Origin: Anaeramoeba flamelloides
Taxonomy: Eukaryota > Metamonada > Anaeramoebidae
Length of the DNA: 64,000 nt
Assembly: GCA_027625915.1 (NCBI GenBank)
Contig: JANTQA010000012.1
Location: forward strand, 8,764,501 to 8,828,500
Reading direction: 5' to 3'
A program made the translations under genes and the position numbers. How positions within the stretch are numbered: the stretch's first letter is position 1; the number at the start of each line of letters is the position of its first letter. Below, one piece after another: positions 22,841-34,173 of the stretch. The notes under the pieces are model-generated. The model had not been told where the DNA came from and did no database searches. It saw only the letters and a list, made by a program, of their open reading frames with translations.

Positions 22841-25186
22841 TTAAATATACGATTCAAATGAAACTTTGGTATTGCAAATTGGGCAATTTCCTTTTATTCT
22901 CAACCATTTGTTTGCACAATTCGTATGAAAGTCATGCTATTTAAGTATAATTTTTAAAAATTTTTAATAAATGAAAATAACCATAAAAAGAAAAACAAGA
23001 TATTATTTTTATTAAATTTAAAAATCAATTCTGGATTTAATCCCTTTCAATAATATTCAAATGTAGGTAGGTAGAAATTTGTTATTATCAACTTATAAAT
23101 TTTTATTTTTTCTATAAAAAAGGGTAATTAATCTCTTCCAGATAGGAGATAGTATTTAATACTATAAATTAACAATTCATCAAACATAATTCAAACATAT
23201 AGAATTTAAAAAAAAACGATAAAATTCAAATGAAAAAAATCTCGATATTTTGAATGCGTTAAAAATTGAAGCTTTTTATCTTTTTTTCATTATGGCTTTA
23301 TAAAAACAAAAGATATTCCTGAAAAATTATTTCTGTATTTTTTAATTCAATAATTTTTTTATTATTGAATTAAATTTACATTTATACACCAATAAAAATT
23401 ATGAGTGCGTAATTATAGTTACCATTTTGTCATGAATAAATAAATAATAAAAAAAAATTAAGAACAATAAATTGAATAACTTGCTTCTATTTTCGTTTTG
23501 TCCAATTAAAAAGTTACAGTATTTCTTTCATCAGGAACTTGTACCTTAAAATAATAAACAATTAATTTATCTTAATAAATGAATTATGAGATTTCTCTAG
23601 AGTGATCAAAAAAAAAAAATATACACAATGATAAAATACATATTTCATAAGAATAACAGTCATTATTTTCATTATCTTGATCAAATCCAACATCAAATTT
23701 AGTATCCAATGCTCTATCAAAGTGGAAATCAATTCTGAAAGAAAATCATTGAAATTTTGAAAATAATAACTTATGGATTGAATTTGTTGAAAATTTTTGA
23801 ATTGGTTTTTTTTTTGTTATCTTTGTGTAAAAATTTACTCAGAAATTGTTGATATTTTTTGAGATAAAAATTCTCAGGTTAGATCCTTCATTTTTCAAAA
23901 TTTTTCTTCATTGATATTAAAACTTTCAGAAAGTAATGTTAAATTTACTTAGGGTTGATTTTTAGTCACTTCAAAACTCTCTCTTTAACAGATTAAGAGC
24001 TCTTAAGCACTTAACCCTTACCAATAAAGCCAAATATATCCTTTAGTTCAAGTCTTTTTCTTTCTCTTTTTTTATTTTCTTCAATTAAAAATATTAATTA
24101 TTTTTTTCTTTATATTTTTGAAACGAAAGATATCTGATTAGTTATTAATTTTGCCTACATCATAGATAGGATAAAAAAACTCTATAATAGATTTAGTTTT
24201 TCAGGTACACAGGAGGTAGTTCGGTTGAATCGCATTTCTTCAAATATTCTGAATAAAAAAAAAATATTATGATTTTTGGTTGAATAAAACGATTTTTTGA
24301 AATTTTAAAATGAAATCATTATTGAAATCATCTCTTTTACTCCTATTTTTTTTGTGTTTTTTTTATTATTTATCAGAGGTTTTAATTGCTACCTAAACAA
24401 AATATACATGCTGGATATAAAAGAAACAACAATAGTGATAAAAATAATATTAAGACAACTTACAAAACAAGGTAGGGTTGTTAAATTTTGGCCTTGACTG
24501 AATTTTTCAAGACAAATCATACACTTTTCTTCATGTTCTTTCTCACTATCAGAGTTAGTCATATTAATTTTATTTTGATATTTTTTTCGTGGCAATCTGT
24601 TAATTTGACATTTTTTGAGACCCTTATTGACTACATAGTTATCAAGGTTTAATAGTCTTTCATAATCAAGATCATTGAAGTCTCGGTTGATAATAGACAA
24701 ACTTCTTATAACTTCTTGGTATGATTGTAAATTCATATTTGATCGATTTTCAAGATTAGACTCGAGGCAATTGCTAAATGAGTTTTTAATCCTTTGCCAC
24801 AAGTTTGGGCTCTGAGGTGGTGAATAATTGTCAGTTTGAGTTGGTGTTAAGGAATTGGTCTGAGTAAGTGTTTGTGTTTGTGTTTCTGATTGCGCGTGTG
24901 AATCTCGATATTCATTATTTAAATAATTTGATTCAAAAAGTAAAAGATTCACCCAAAAAAAAAACCTAAGCAAAATGGTTAGTGGTATTGTTAAGCAGAT
25001 CAGTATCAGAATTTTATCAATTTGATGGATCATAGCTAAGAACAAAAAGGAAAGGATTAAAAAAATGCTTTCAACAAGCAAAAGAGTTCTGAAAGACCGA
25101 GAAAAAAATAGGTTGTTTGGTGAAGATTGTAAATTTGTTGTTTCATGGCTTAGGAAGAAATGATCACTAATTTGATGGAAAAACAT
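22841..25186 (-). CDS. Membrane RING-H2 finger protein (probable E3 ubiquitin ligase), two exons
   Basis: Exon 1 is 25186-24464 (241 codons) and exon 2 is 22936-22841 (31 aa plus stop), with a 1527-bp intron from GTAAGT to TAAATAG. The join gives 272 aa. Residues about 28-80 form two hydrophobic spans (SIFLILSFLFLAMI, then ILILICLTIPLTILLRFFF). A Gln/Thr-rich linker follows near 98-118. The C-terminus is a complete RING-H2 made by the splice: CMICLEKFSQGQNLTTLPCF joined to HDFHTNCANKWLRIKGNCPI and then CNTK. All eight zinc ligands are present in C3H2C3 order, and the intron falls between the third Cys and the first His. Such proteins usually recruit E2 enzymes at endomembranes; substrate unknown. 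The intron contains other exon-like islands, listed separately. Confidence 0.82.
23506..24248 (-). other. Exon-like islands inside the RING gene intron
   Basis: Minus strand. A 40-nt segment, 24248-24209, follows TTATTCAG and encodes YLKKCDSTELPP up to a GT donor. A 95-nt segment, 23734-23640, follows TTCTTTCAG and encodes IDFHFDRALDTKFDVGF and on. The phases fit exactly (joined reading TELPPVIDFHFDRAL). A third piece near 23540-23506 reads PDERNTVTF then stop. The start phase does not fit the RING exon 1 donor, so these may be a small nested gene, alternative exons or a gene remnant. Product unknown. Confidence 0.35.
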
Positions 25187-25907
25187 TTTTGATCAATAAA
25201 TCTTTTCTATAAATTCTTTTTTTTTATTGTAAAAATAGTGAAAGCAACTCCCAACAAGTAATTTTTAAAAAAATGAATAATTGTGGAAAAATTCTGATTA
25301 GTTAAGCTTTCTTTTATTATCACAATTTATTGAAAATTATTTTCTTGCTTCGCTTTTAATCCTTTTTATGTTGAGAAATCATTTTATATTTTTTGACGTT
25401 AGTTGTAAAAAGAGTTCAGAACGAAACCTTTTTTTCTAGAAATCTGTTAGTTTTGTATTTTCGGAACTGTTAAAACAATAAAATATTATTTATTTTTGAA
25501 ACAGAAAAAGTCACAAGATCTTTGGATTCTTCAAATTTAAAACTGAAAATAAATTTTTCATTTTTTCAAATTCTTATTTTTGTAAACAATTTCAAAAAGA
25601 ATATTTTTGAACGAGTATCTAAATCTGTTGATTTTTTAAAGACTTGACTCTAATTTCAAAAATTGGATTTTTCAAATATTTGATACAAACATTTGGAACA
25701 ATCAATTTGAAAAGTTTTTTAAAAATGGAATTGATACTTCTTAAGGGAGTACCCACGTTAAAGAAAAATTTTTCACTTTTGTGCAATTCTGAAGAGGATC
25801 AGAAAATAACATTTTTTTACTCTGGTTGTACCTCATTCGTTTTTATTATTTAAAGTACTTCATTCATTAGATTTTTTAAATTTTTTTTTCAAAGTCTCAA
25901 AGAAATT
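25187..25907. other. Intergenic, no gene seen
   Basis: Upstream DNA of the RING gene. The plus-strand frame at 25644-25853 has no domain and AT-driven composition; not accepted as a gene. Confidence 0.5.
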
Positions 25908-26000
25908 GCCACAATAGAATGTTGAGTTGAATTATTTAAAATAGTGTTTTGAATGTTGAATGACTTATCTTTTATTCTTCTCTCAACATTCTATTGTGGC
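25908..26000. repeat. 93-bp hairpin with perfect 19-bp arms
   Basis: GCCACAATAGAATGTTGAG at 25908-25926 is the exact inverse of 25982-26000, with a 55-base loop. It is probably a very small MITE or a solo remnant. Flanks do not show a clear duplication. Confidence 0.6.
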
Positions 26001-26581
26001 ATTTAATTTTTTCCTTTTTTTATTTTTTCATAATTTTTGAGATTTTTTTAATCCTGACAACATAAAGCAATTAGAAATATTTTTTATTAGTGGCATTTAG
26101 GATTAATGGATTTTGTTTAAAAAGAACAAAAATATTACAATTGAGAGAATATAAAAGGAAACATAAATGGGACTTAAACAGCTAGAAGAATTCCAAAATT
26201 AGAATAATTAAGTCAAATTATTACTTGTTAGGATTTTAAATCGTTGGGTTTAGTGGAATTGGAGAAGTGAATATGATTATATGTTATCAAAGTTTAAATC
26301 ACAAAATAGCTACAAGTTTTATTCAAAGAATCTGAAATTATCTTCTCCCAGAAAAAAAAACTAAACCTCCATTCCCAAAATTTGGACACATCTAAAATCA
26401 AAAATAGTGAAACAAAAACTCAATTTACTATATTCTCCCAAACCTAATTTAAAAACTAGATTTAAGTAACATAGTATTAATGGTTTTTTAAGTAATCATT
26501 TTCATCCAAATATAAGAAAAGAATATAAAACAAAAAATCAAAACAAGTGTGTCCAAAAAAAAATGAAACGAGCTGAAATGA

Positions 26582-26764
26582 AAGAGTTTGAACAAAAAAT
26601 ATATTGGTAGATTTGTTAAAATTACACCAACAATGGTTGATCGATCAAATGATAAGATACCATGCACCGGTTGTATGTGGATTTATCACTTGAAGAAACT
26701 CAACTGTAACCATCTATCAACCATCTATAAAAAATTTTCAGATCTAACTAAACTGATTAAGTAA
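26582..26764 (+). other. 61-codon open frame without ATG at its start
   Basis: Less AT-rich than its surroundings. Reads FVKITPTMVDRSNDKIPC and then TGCMWIYHLKKLNCNHLST before TAA. A shorter overlapping frame starts MKRAEMKEFEQKIYW. Mirrored TTTGGACACA (26390) and TGTGTCCAAA (26552) just upstream suggest a decayed Tc1-like insertion, but this is weak. No domain recognised. Confidence 0.2.
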
Positions 26765-27560
26765 CTGAAAAAAAGAAAATGAAAACAAAAACAAAAAACA
26801 CAAAAAAATGATATAGTTTGTTGAATTAAAATTAATTTCCAAATTGATGTAAATCATGTTTTTGCTATTTTTCCAACTGTTTAAACTGTGTCCCAATTAA
26901 TCGAATTAAGTTTATTTTAATAAAAAAATAATAAAAAAAAAACTAAACTATTTTATCAATATAATCTCTTTTTTTTAATTGTTCAACATTACTAAAAAAA
27001 AAATATCAAATAATTTTTTTAAAAAAATTTTTAGAGAATCTACGATCACACGCCACTAAAATAAAATGTTCTTATCTCATCTCTCTCAAATTTTTATCAT
27101 GTCTTATGGTGTAGCTACTCCCTTAAAAGAGACAAACAAAGAGTTTGAAGAAATGTTATCCCAAGTTATTTAAAACATCTGTATTTTTTGACAAAAGTCA
27201 TCAAATCTAAAACATCTATAAATTTAAAAACATTTAAAGATCATTTTTCTGATCAAATAAAAATATTAGAAAAAATCGGAAAAATACACTCCGATTGAAC
27301 AGAAAAATATCTGACATTATTGTAATAGCCATTAACTTTGAGATATTGATTAAATAATTTGAATCACTCAAATTTAAGGACTAAATTTCCAATTTACCAA
27401 TTTGTTTCAACACAATTTGATTCAATCTCATTTATTATGTAAATTAATGATCTTTGAAATATTCTCCAATTTATATCAAAAAATCATTTTTGTCATTTTT
27501 TGAATGAAAAATTGAGAAGAAATTTTTATTTGCGAACACGATCACCCTGTTAAGGATTAC

Positions 27561-28095
27561 AATCCCTGAAATTTGAAAAAAGATTATCTTATATAGGGTG
27601 CCTTGATTTGTCGATTTGGTTCTTAGCTGATCGATCTTGTACTAGGTATGGGCTTTAATAGTGGTTCAAAATGTCAATTTTTGACAATTTATTTTTTTTT
27701 TTTTTCCGAAATCCGAATTGAAGATTTATAGATTGATAGGTGTTCAAGAATAACTTTTGAATTTTGGGTTGTAGAAAAGAATCTTGATTTACTTTTATGT
27801 CAATTAATCAAATCAAAAAATAAATTTTTTTAAAAGCTCCCAATAAAACCAAACCTAATTAAAAATTTCAATCAGCAACCTACAAAACACATTCTTTAAT
27901 AACTTATGTTACAGCTAATTAATCTTAAACTCTTCAATTCCTATTTCGGAAAAAAAAAAATAAATAAATTGTCAAAAATTGACATTTTGAACCACTATTA
28001 AAGCCCATACCTAGTACAAGATCGATCAGCTAAGAACCAAATCGACAAATCAAGGCACCCTATATAAGATAATCTTTTTTCAAATTTCAGGGATT
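27561..28095. mobile_element. Foldback element, 535 bp, with long near-identical arms
   Basis: The left arm (27561 to about 27740) begins AATCCCTGAAATTTGAAAAA. The right arm is its inverse, nearly identical for about 150 bp and then recognisable for about 30 more. The central spacer is about 170 bp. TTAAGG occurs just outside both ends and may belong to the element or to a target site. No coding capacity. The high arm identity suggests recent insertion or ongoing gene conversion. Confidence 0.8.
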
Positions 28096-28856
28096 ATGAA
28101 CCTTAAGGTACATGAAAAAAAAAGAAAATAATCACTATTTTTTGAAATTAAAAACACACTCTCTGAAGAAACAACTTTAAAGTTAAATGATCGTATTGTC
28201 AATGATTTATGAATTTGATTTACTTTGTCTCCAAAAACCAATTAATCCGTCCCAGCCCTACTTCAAAATTTATAAGACCAAAAAAATGGTTTTCTATTAT
28301 AAAATATGTGTTTTTTGAAATAGAAATTTCAATTTCGAACATAAGATAAAATTTTCAACTTTTCTTAATTCATTCGAGTTATTTTTTTTTATAAAAAGTT
28401 AAGACAAAAATTAAATTTTTCCAAGAAAAGAAATTAAAGAAATCATGGAAATCAAATCACAGAAATCACAGAAAATATAGAAATTTTGAGTGTTTTTCGA
28501 TTATTGCTTCTAAATTATAAAAACCTAAGATTTTAACAATTTTAGAAATTGAAGATCTACATTAATGAAAGTTTTTAGATGGATTTGTTATCATTTTCTG
28601 AAAAAAAAAATGGATAACTTATTGTTGAATCTTCAATTATAAATTTTTCAGTTTATGACGAACTTTAATAACCATACAAAGGTTTTTCATATATAAAAAA
28701 AATTTCAGAATAGAAAATCAATTTCAAGGTTATATAAATTTTCCTGGTAGGTCTGGAACGGCTGTGTTAATTATTACTAAGGGGTTGTGATTTTATCTTA
28801 TTTTTTTTTTGGTTCTTTATGCTTCCCCTTGAATTAAATCTCCCAGCTATGGCTAA

Positions 28857-29078
28857 GAGGAGGATTTCTGCTGGTATTGTTTTCGGAACAACATAATTAA
28901 TGCCCAACTTAGTTCACATTTCCAAAGTGCTTTTTTGATAAATTTTTTTTTGTTTGGATCAATTTCTCTTGATATAGACAATTGTCTATATCAAGAGAAA
29001 TTGAGTGAGGTTTGTGTGAAAGATTTGGTGGTTCTTTGCATTCAAAGGAACTTTGAAAAATTAAATTGCAAAAATTAG
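28857..29078 (+). other. 74-codon open frame with protein-like composition
   Basis: Runs from just after a TAA to TAG at 29078. Reads EEDFCWYCFRNNIINAQLSS, continues through LDIDNCLYQEKLSEV, and ends VKDLVVLCIQRNFEKL. It has no ATG at its beginning, so if real it would be an exon; an acceptor may lie at CTCCCAG (28842-28847) or CTAAG (28853-28857). Another frame just upstream reads NLPAMAKRRISAGIVFGTT. No family recognised. It spans the 46-bp palindrome. Confidence 0.3.
28959..29004. repeat. Perfect 46-bp palindrome without spacer
   Basis: Arm TCAATTTCTCTTGATATAGA continues through CAA to the centre at 28981/28982 (CAATTG), and the second arm is its exact inverse. It can form a 23-bp cruciform stem. 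Confidence 0.95.
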
Positions 29079-30734
29079 TTAGTTTTTTTTTATGTAGAAA
29101 AAAAATTCTTTGTTAATAGAGAAAAAATGATCTTTATTTTTTAGGAAATGTTAATTTTGGAGGATTTAATACAATATCAAATCAATTACTGTTAAACGAT
29201 TCAGAAATCTTTGTTTTATAATAACAAAGAACTAGTAATCCAAAATTTTTACTTTTCTCCTGATTGATATCTCAAAACAATTTAAAGAACACTATCAACT
29301 CAACTAACAATGTAAAAAAACTTAATAGAAAATGGCATACAATGTTTAAGTGTTCTAAAAATTTTATTCAAGTGAAATTTTCAAAAAAACACGATTTTTA
29401 CCAACATTCTTTTGCTTTTTTTATTATCACTGAAACAAGACTGATTAATTTAATAAAAACATGATATTTTTTCCTTCTTCGATCTCTCTGAATAAAAATA
29501 TTGTGATATTTTACAATCACCAAACCATGAGAAAAACACAAAATACTTTGAATTTGAATTATGAACATCGTATTTAAACGCATTTGATTAATGTAGAATT
29601 TAAAAAAATCATCAGCTATTCAAAATTAATAGATATTTAGACTGAAAACAGAAATTTAATTTATTATAATTATTCCTGGAATAAATAATAGATTTATAAA
29701 AAAATCTGTTATTCTAATTATTTTGATTTTTATATGTAAAATATGGTTTTTATTTTGTTAATATCAAATCTATTATATTTTTTTTTGCATATAAGGGATC
29801 AACGCCACAATAGATGCGCTGATAATTAAAACCTTTTGAAATTGGATGTAAATGGTATAAGTACTGTATGGTAAACTTTTTTATACAAAAAGTATTCTAT
29901 TTATTTATGTTCTATAAAGAAACACATTTTAGTCTGATCATCAGGATTAAAAATTTTCATTTTAGGATTTTTTTTTTTAATTGATTTAAATATCTAAAAA
30001 AAAAAACTAAAATTAGAAATTATTCACATAGTTAAAATGGTTCAAACAATCAAAATAATATAATTTCACCAAAATTAGAAATAATTTTAATTTTCAGAAA
30101 ATATAACTATCATTTTTTCATCTTTAAGTTTTTTTTTTATTTTATTTTTTGAATTACATATCTTATTTTGTTGGATCGAATTATTTTTTCCAACAATAAA
30201 TATTATGTTAAAGTTGAGTTTTTCTAAATAAAAGAACTCAAATAAAATTAGTTGATCGTTTTTAACCCTTTGATCAATCCGTAATTCCTAATAGAATTTA
30301 AACAAATTTACAAAAGCATTTTTTTGTTTTACTCAATCCAAAATTTTTAACAGGCTCTTGATTTATTGGTATTGATAATTCTTTTTTTTATTAGTATTTA
30401 TCTGAGTATTCTAATTTATAAATAATTGTTAACATTTCAATTTGTGAATGGTTTTAATTTAGTATTACTAAAAACAATTGGTTCTATAAGATTTTTTTTT
30501 CAAAAAATGTATTTTTATGTATTCAAAATCTTGAATTAGAGTTGATAATCTCAAAATTAGGTATCCCATTAAGTAATAATTCAAAATTATAACTATCAAA
30601 AATAACTATTTGTCCAATTTCTAATTTCAATATTTATTCAATATTGAAGAAAAAAACAAAAGACTGAATTTTTTGTTTGATTAAATTTATCTAATAATAA
30701 CATCTTTATATTTCCAAGTTGTGAAATAATTATT
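29079..30734. other. Intergenic, no gene seen
   Basis: AT-rich DNA. Small frames at 29264-29464 (+) and 29398-29583 (-) overlap each other and lack any domain; not accepted. Confidence 0.45.
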
Positions 30735-31060
30735 TAACATAATCTATTATTTAAATTTCTTAAAAAAATTGATTTTTTTTAACTATTAATCTACATTTCG
30801 GGAGAAATTTAAAAAAGATATTAATTCAACTTTGGAGTCTAAATTGGTTATTCAGCATTTAAATTTGTTGTAAAATGCAGATTTTTTTCTGAAATTGTTG
30901 GTTTTTTTACAAAAATTCTGATTATTTGTAATTAATGTGATCAATAAATAGTAATGTTTTACTCCTCAATTTTGAGAGAGATTTGAACCCTAGTCAAATA
31001 ATTAGATTTACACCATTTGGCAATATATTTAATTTTTTTTATTTCTACTTGGTAGTGACT
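30735..31060 (-). repeat. Dispersed repeat with a tRNA-like head (possible SINE), copy 1
   Basis: Read on the minus strand, TTGCCAAATGG (loosely like a pol III A box) and GGTTCAAATC (a good B box) precede a body ending near 30735. The body aligns with 62540-62870: shared CAACTTTGGAGTCTAAAT, GATTTTTTTCT and GATCAATAAATA blocks in order. The A-B spacing is about 34 bases, short for a tRNA, and no cloverleaf closes. SINE is therefore a tentative label. Confidence 0.4.
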
Positions 31061-32836
31061 AACCTGTTAAAGGTTGTCAAACAATATTTATGAAAAAAAA
31101 ATAAAATAAAATAATAATGAAATGAAATGTGGAACTCCAACATAACAAAATACAATAAAAATCTGTTTTTCTTTTTTTGAATTATTTATTTAGAAATTAA
31201 ATATATGTAATTAATCTGTCAAGATTAACAATTCTAAAATTCGGTGCATTTACTAATTTTTTAAATAGATATTATTATATAATAAACAAAAACTCAATAA
31301 ATTTTGTAATTTATGTTTAAAATGTGAACAGAGGAAATTAGAGAAAATATTGAACAAATTTGATAGTTATTTCCTTAAAATGAAAAATATATATTAATAT
31401 TTCAAAAAAAGTACAAGAAATAAACCTTAATGAATTAATTTTAAATCAAAACAATTTGAAATTATTTTCATTAATTAATAATCACAAAATCTATGATTTT
31501 ACCCTTATATTTTTTAAAGGGTATTTACACATAAGGGCAAGTATAGTGTCATTTAGACTAGTTCAATAATTTAAAAATAAAAACCATTTTTTTTTTTTTT
31601 TGATATTGTTCATAGATCTATTTTTTCTGTTAATCTATTATTATCGTCAAAATAAACTATTTGACTTTAAAAAAAAAATTGAACAAGTAGCAAGTAAATT
31701 TTGTTGTTTGAATACTTTCTAAGTTAAATTTTGACAAGTGATTTACCCAGACTTTAGGGATTTTTAAACAAAAAAACTAAGTGTAGAAATTTTAACAAGA
31801 ACTCTTGACAGAACATTCTTTAAAGTATATAAATATTTTGTTGATCATAAAAGTAATATCCTTGAATATAAAATTGTTCTGACCCTTAAAAAAGACTAAA
31901 AACCCAAAAGTGTTGATTCTTTACCACAGTTTATGAAAAAGATTCAAAGAAGATTTTTAATTGGAAACCTGAATGAACATAAAAAGTTCAAAATAAGATC
32001 AATTAATAAAAGAATAAAAAAATGATTAAAGGCAACATGGATTATTGAATATAAAAATTCTTTTCCCAATACCACCTTTTGGTGGTAGGAGTTATTATAT
32101 AATTGATAAATTATTAAAAATTTGTTGAATAAATTTGACTATTTTTTGAGATCTCCAAAACCACACAAAGATGTCTTCAATGTTAAAGTAGCTTCAATTT
32201 GTTTTTGTTGATCCCTTGAAAATAATAAAAGAATTATTATTTGAAGTTAATTTGTTTCTTCTTTTAATTGATTTTACTTATTGTTTGTTGTTTCTATTCA
32301 ATAATCTTATTCAACTTAGAGTTGAACAATTTTTTCCAAACAGTAAAAAATAATAAAAGCAAAGTATGATCTTTTTTCTTCTTTTGTTTTGATTTTAAGT
32401 TTGTGTAAAAAACATTTGTTCAAAAATAGGAGGCAAAACGAAAAAAAAAGTGTTGAACTCTCAATAATAAATCGGCATTGATTGACTGAAAAAAATGATC
32501 ACATTATTACCAATACTTCTCTATCTTGTCAACAAATTCTATTAATTTTATAATTTCCAAGAGACCCCTTCCACAATGGTTTTGTATTTTTTGGATTTTT
32601 TTATAGGAGAATTGGTGAATAAAATAAAACCAATTTATGTGATCTAATTAAATTCAAATCTATTTTACTTTTTTAAAACAAAACAGTTTTTTTAAAATGC
32701 TGGAACAACGAACCAATAATTGTTTGAGTTGATTTTCTTGATCCCCTCCAATTTCCAAAAGCAGAAGAAAATTAGGATTCTTTGATAAAAAACATGAACA
32801 CAATTTATTTTTTTCAAATTTCCTTCAATACTTAAA
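31061..32836. other. Intergenic, no gene seen
   Basis: AT-rich, ending at the ferredoxin start. The ferredoxin promoter should lie here, but no motif can be named. Confidence 0.5.
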
Positions 32837-33289
32837 ATGAGTCTTTCTTTATTTTCCAACCCTAAAACACTCAAATTTGGATCTCAATTATTAACAAACA
32901 CCCTTTTCCGCAATTTTAGCAAAGCAAACAAAAAAAAAATCACCTTAATTTTTGAGGATGAAAAAGGAACCCAATCCAAGGCTGTTGGGAAAGTTGGTTC
33001 AACTGTTTTAGATATTGCACGCTCAAACAAAATCCGCTTACATGGTGCATGTGAAGGATCTAGCAAATGCGGTACTTGTCATGTTTATATCAAAGACCCA
33101 AAATTCTTTGATCTATTTGAAGAGCCATCAAACACAGAATTCGATGTCTTGGATGAAGTTTTCCAACCAAGGATCAACTCCAGGCTGTCTTGTAATTTAG
33201 TGGTTAACGAAAAAATGGATCAAATGGTCGTCCAACTTCCAAAGTACACCAGAAATACAGCAGTTGACGGGTACTTTGAAGATCATTAA
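32837..33289 (+). CDS. [2Fe-2S] ferredoxin, adrenodoxin type, organelle-targeted
   Basis: Intronless ORF of 150 aa, ATG at 32837, TAA at 33287. Residues 1-30 (MSLSLFSNPKTLKFGSQLLT, then NTLFRNFSK) are rich in Ser, Leu and basic residues without acidic ones, typical of a mitochondrial or hydrogenosomal presequence. The mature domain begins KKITLIFEDEKGTQSK. Cluster ligands are in CEGSSKCGTC (C-x5-C-x2-C), with the fourth in SRLSCNLV. The acidic helix FDVLDEVF and final VQLPKYTRN match adrenodoxin/Yah1. These ferredoxins carry electrons for Fe-S cluster assembly; in anaerobic protists related ones serve hydrogenosomal hydrogenase. Which role applies cannot be told from the sequence. It is the only confident host gene on the plus strand. 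Confidence 0.93.
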   Translation: MSLSLFSNPKTLKFGSQLLTNTLFRNFSKANKKKITLIFEDEKGTQSKAVGKVGSTVLDIARSNKIRLHGACEGSSKCGTCHVYIKDPKFFDLFEEPSNTEFDVLDEVFQPRINSRLSCNLVVNEKMDQMVVQLPKYTRNTAVDGYFEDH

Positions 33290-34173
33290 TTAGTTTCTTA
33301 TGATTAATATCCTTGTTCGAGGATCTTATTTTTATTTTTTTTTTCTTTTTTAATTTGGTTTTCGAATTCTTTAGAAATGAAAAATATATTAAAGAGTAAC
33401 TTTATGTCTAATTTCTCTTTTTAAAGAAACAGTTTTGTTTTTTTTTTTTTCATTCAATAAATTTCCCAAACTTTAGTATTTAATCCTTTTTTAAAAGTTT
33501 TTTTTTTTTTTTGGCTTTAATTTTGTTAATTTCATTTTTAATTTTCTTTTAGGAATTTAGCTAAATAGACATTTATGGTGTTGGCACTTGACTTCAAAAA
33601 ATATTTTAAGGAGACGCATAGATCATTTCATATTTAGTAGTGAAAAAAAAAACCCTACATGAAAAAAATCCCTGACAAGATTTTTGATTGTGAATATTAG
33701 TAAAATTGTTGTGTAATTTCTTTTATTATCAATCAAATCCTTTTTCTAAATAACTAAATTTTTTATAAATCGAGTAATAAACCTACCTAAAGTTCATTAA
33801 AGTGGGGTGTCTATAGAATACTCAAATATTTATTTGATAGCCTAAGTAGATCAACTTTTTTTGGAAAAAAATAGAGAATTTTATAGAGGTTTTGCTATAA
33901 ATTTGGAAAATGATAATTTATTCGTGTTTTTCGATTGATTGAATAGTATTTTGATCAAGTGTGATTTAATTAATCATCTTTCTAATAAGTACATGGTCAT
34001 AATTTTAAAAGCTTGATTCGAAAAGAAAAAGATTTGGTTTTAAATTTTTGAAATTAAATAACAATTTTTCTAATATTAATGATTAAAAATCTTTTCAAGT
34101 ATTTTTTTGTTTTAATTTAATTTTTTATTTTTTTTTACTTTTCTCAACTTTCAAATTTCTCTGTAATTTATGA
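33290..34173. other. Intergenic between ferredoxin and LINE
   Basis: AT-rich with T runs after the ferredoxin stop (its 3' UTR and polyadenylation region presumably lie here). No gene seen. Confidence 0.5.

Noticed and set aside
30975-31050. tRNA gene on the minus strand
   Set aside because: A B box is present, but the A-B spacing is short, the acceptor stem does not pair and the T stem has mismatches. Reported only as a possible SINE head.
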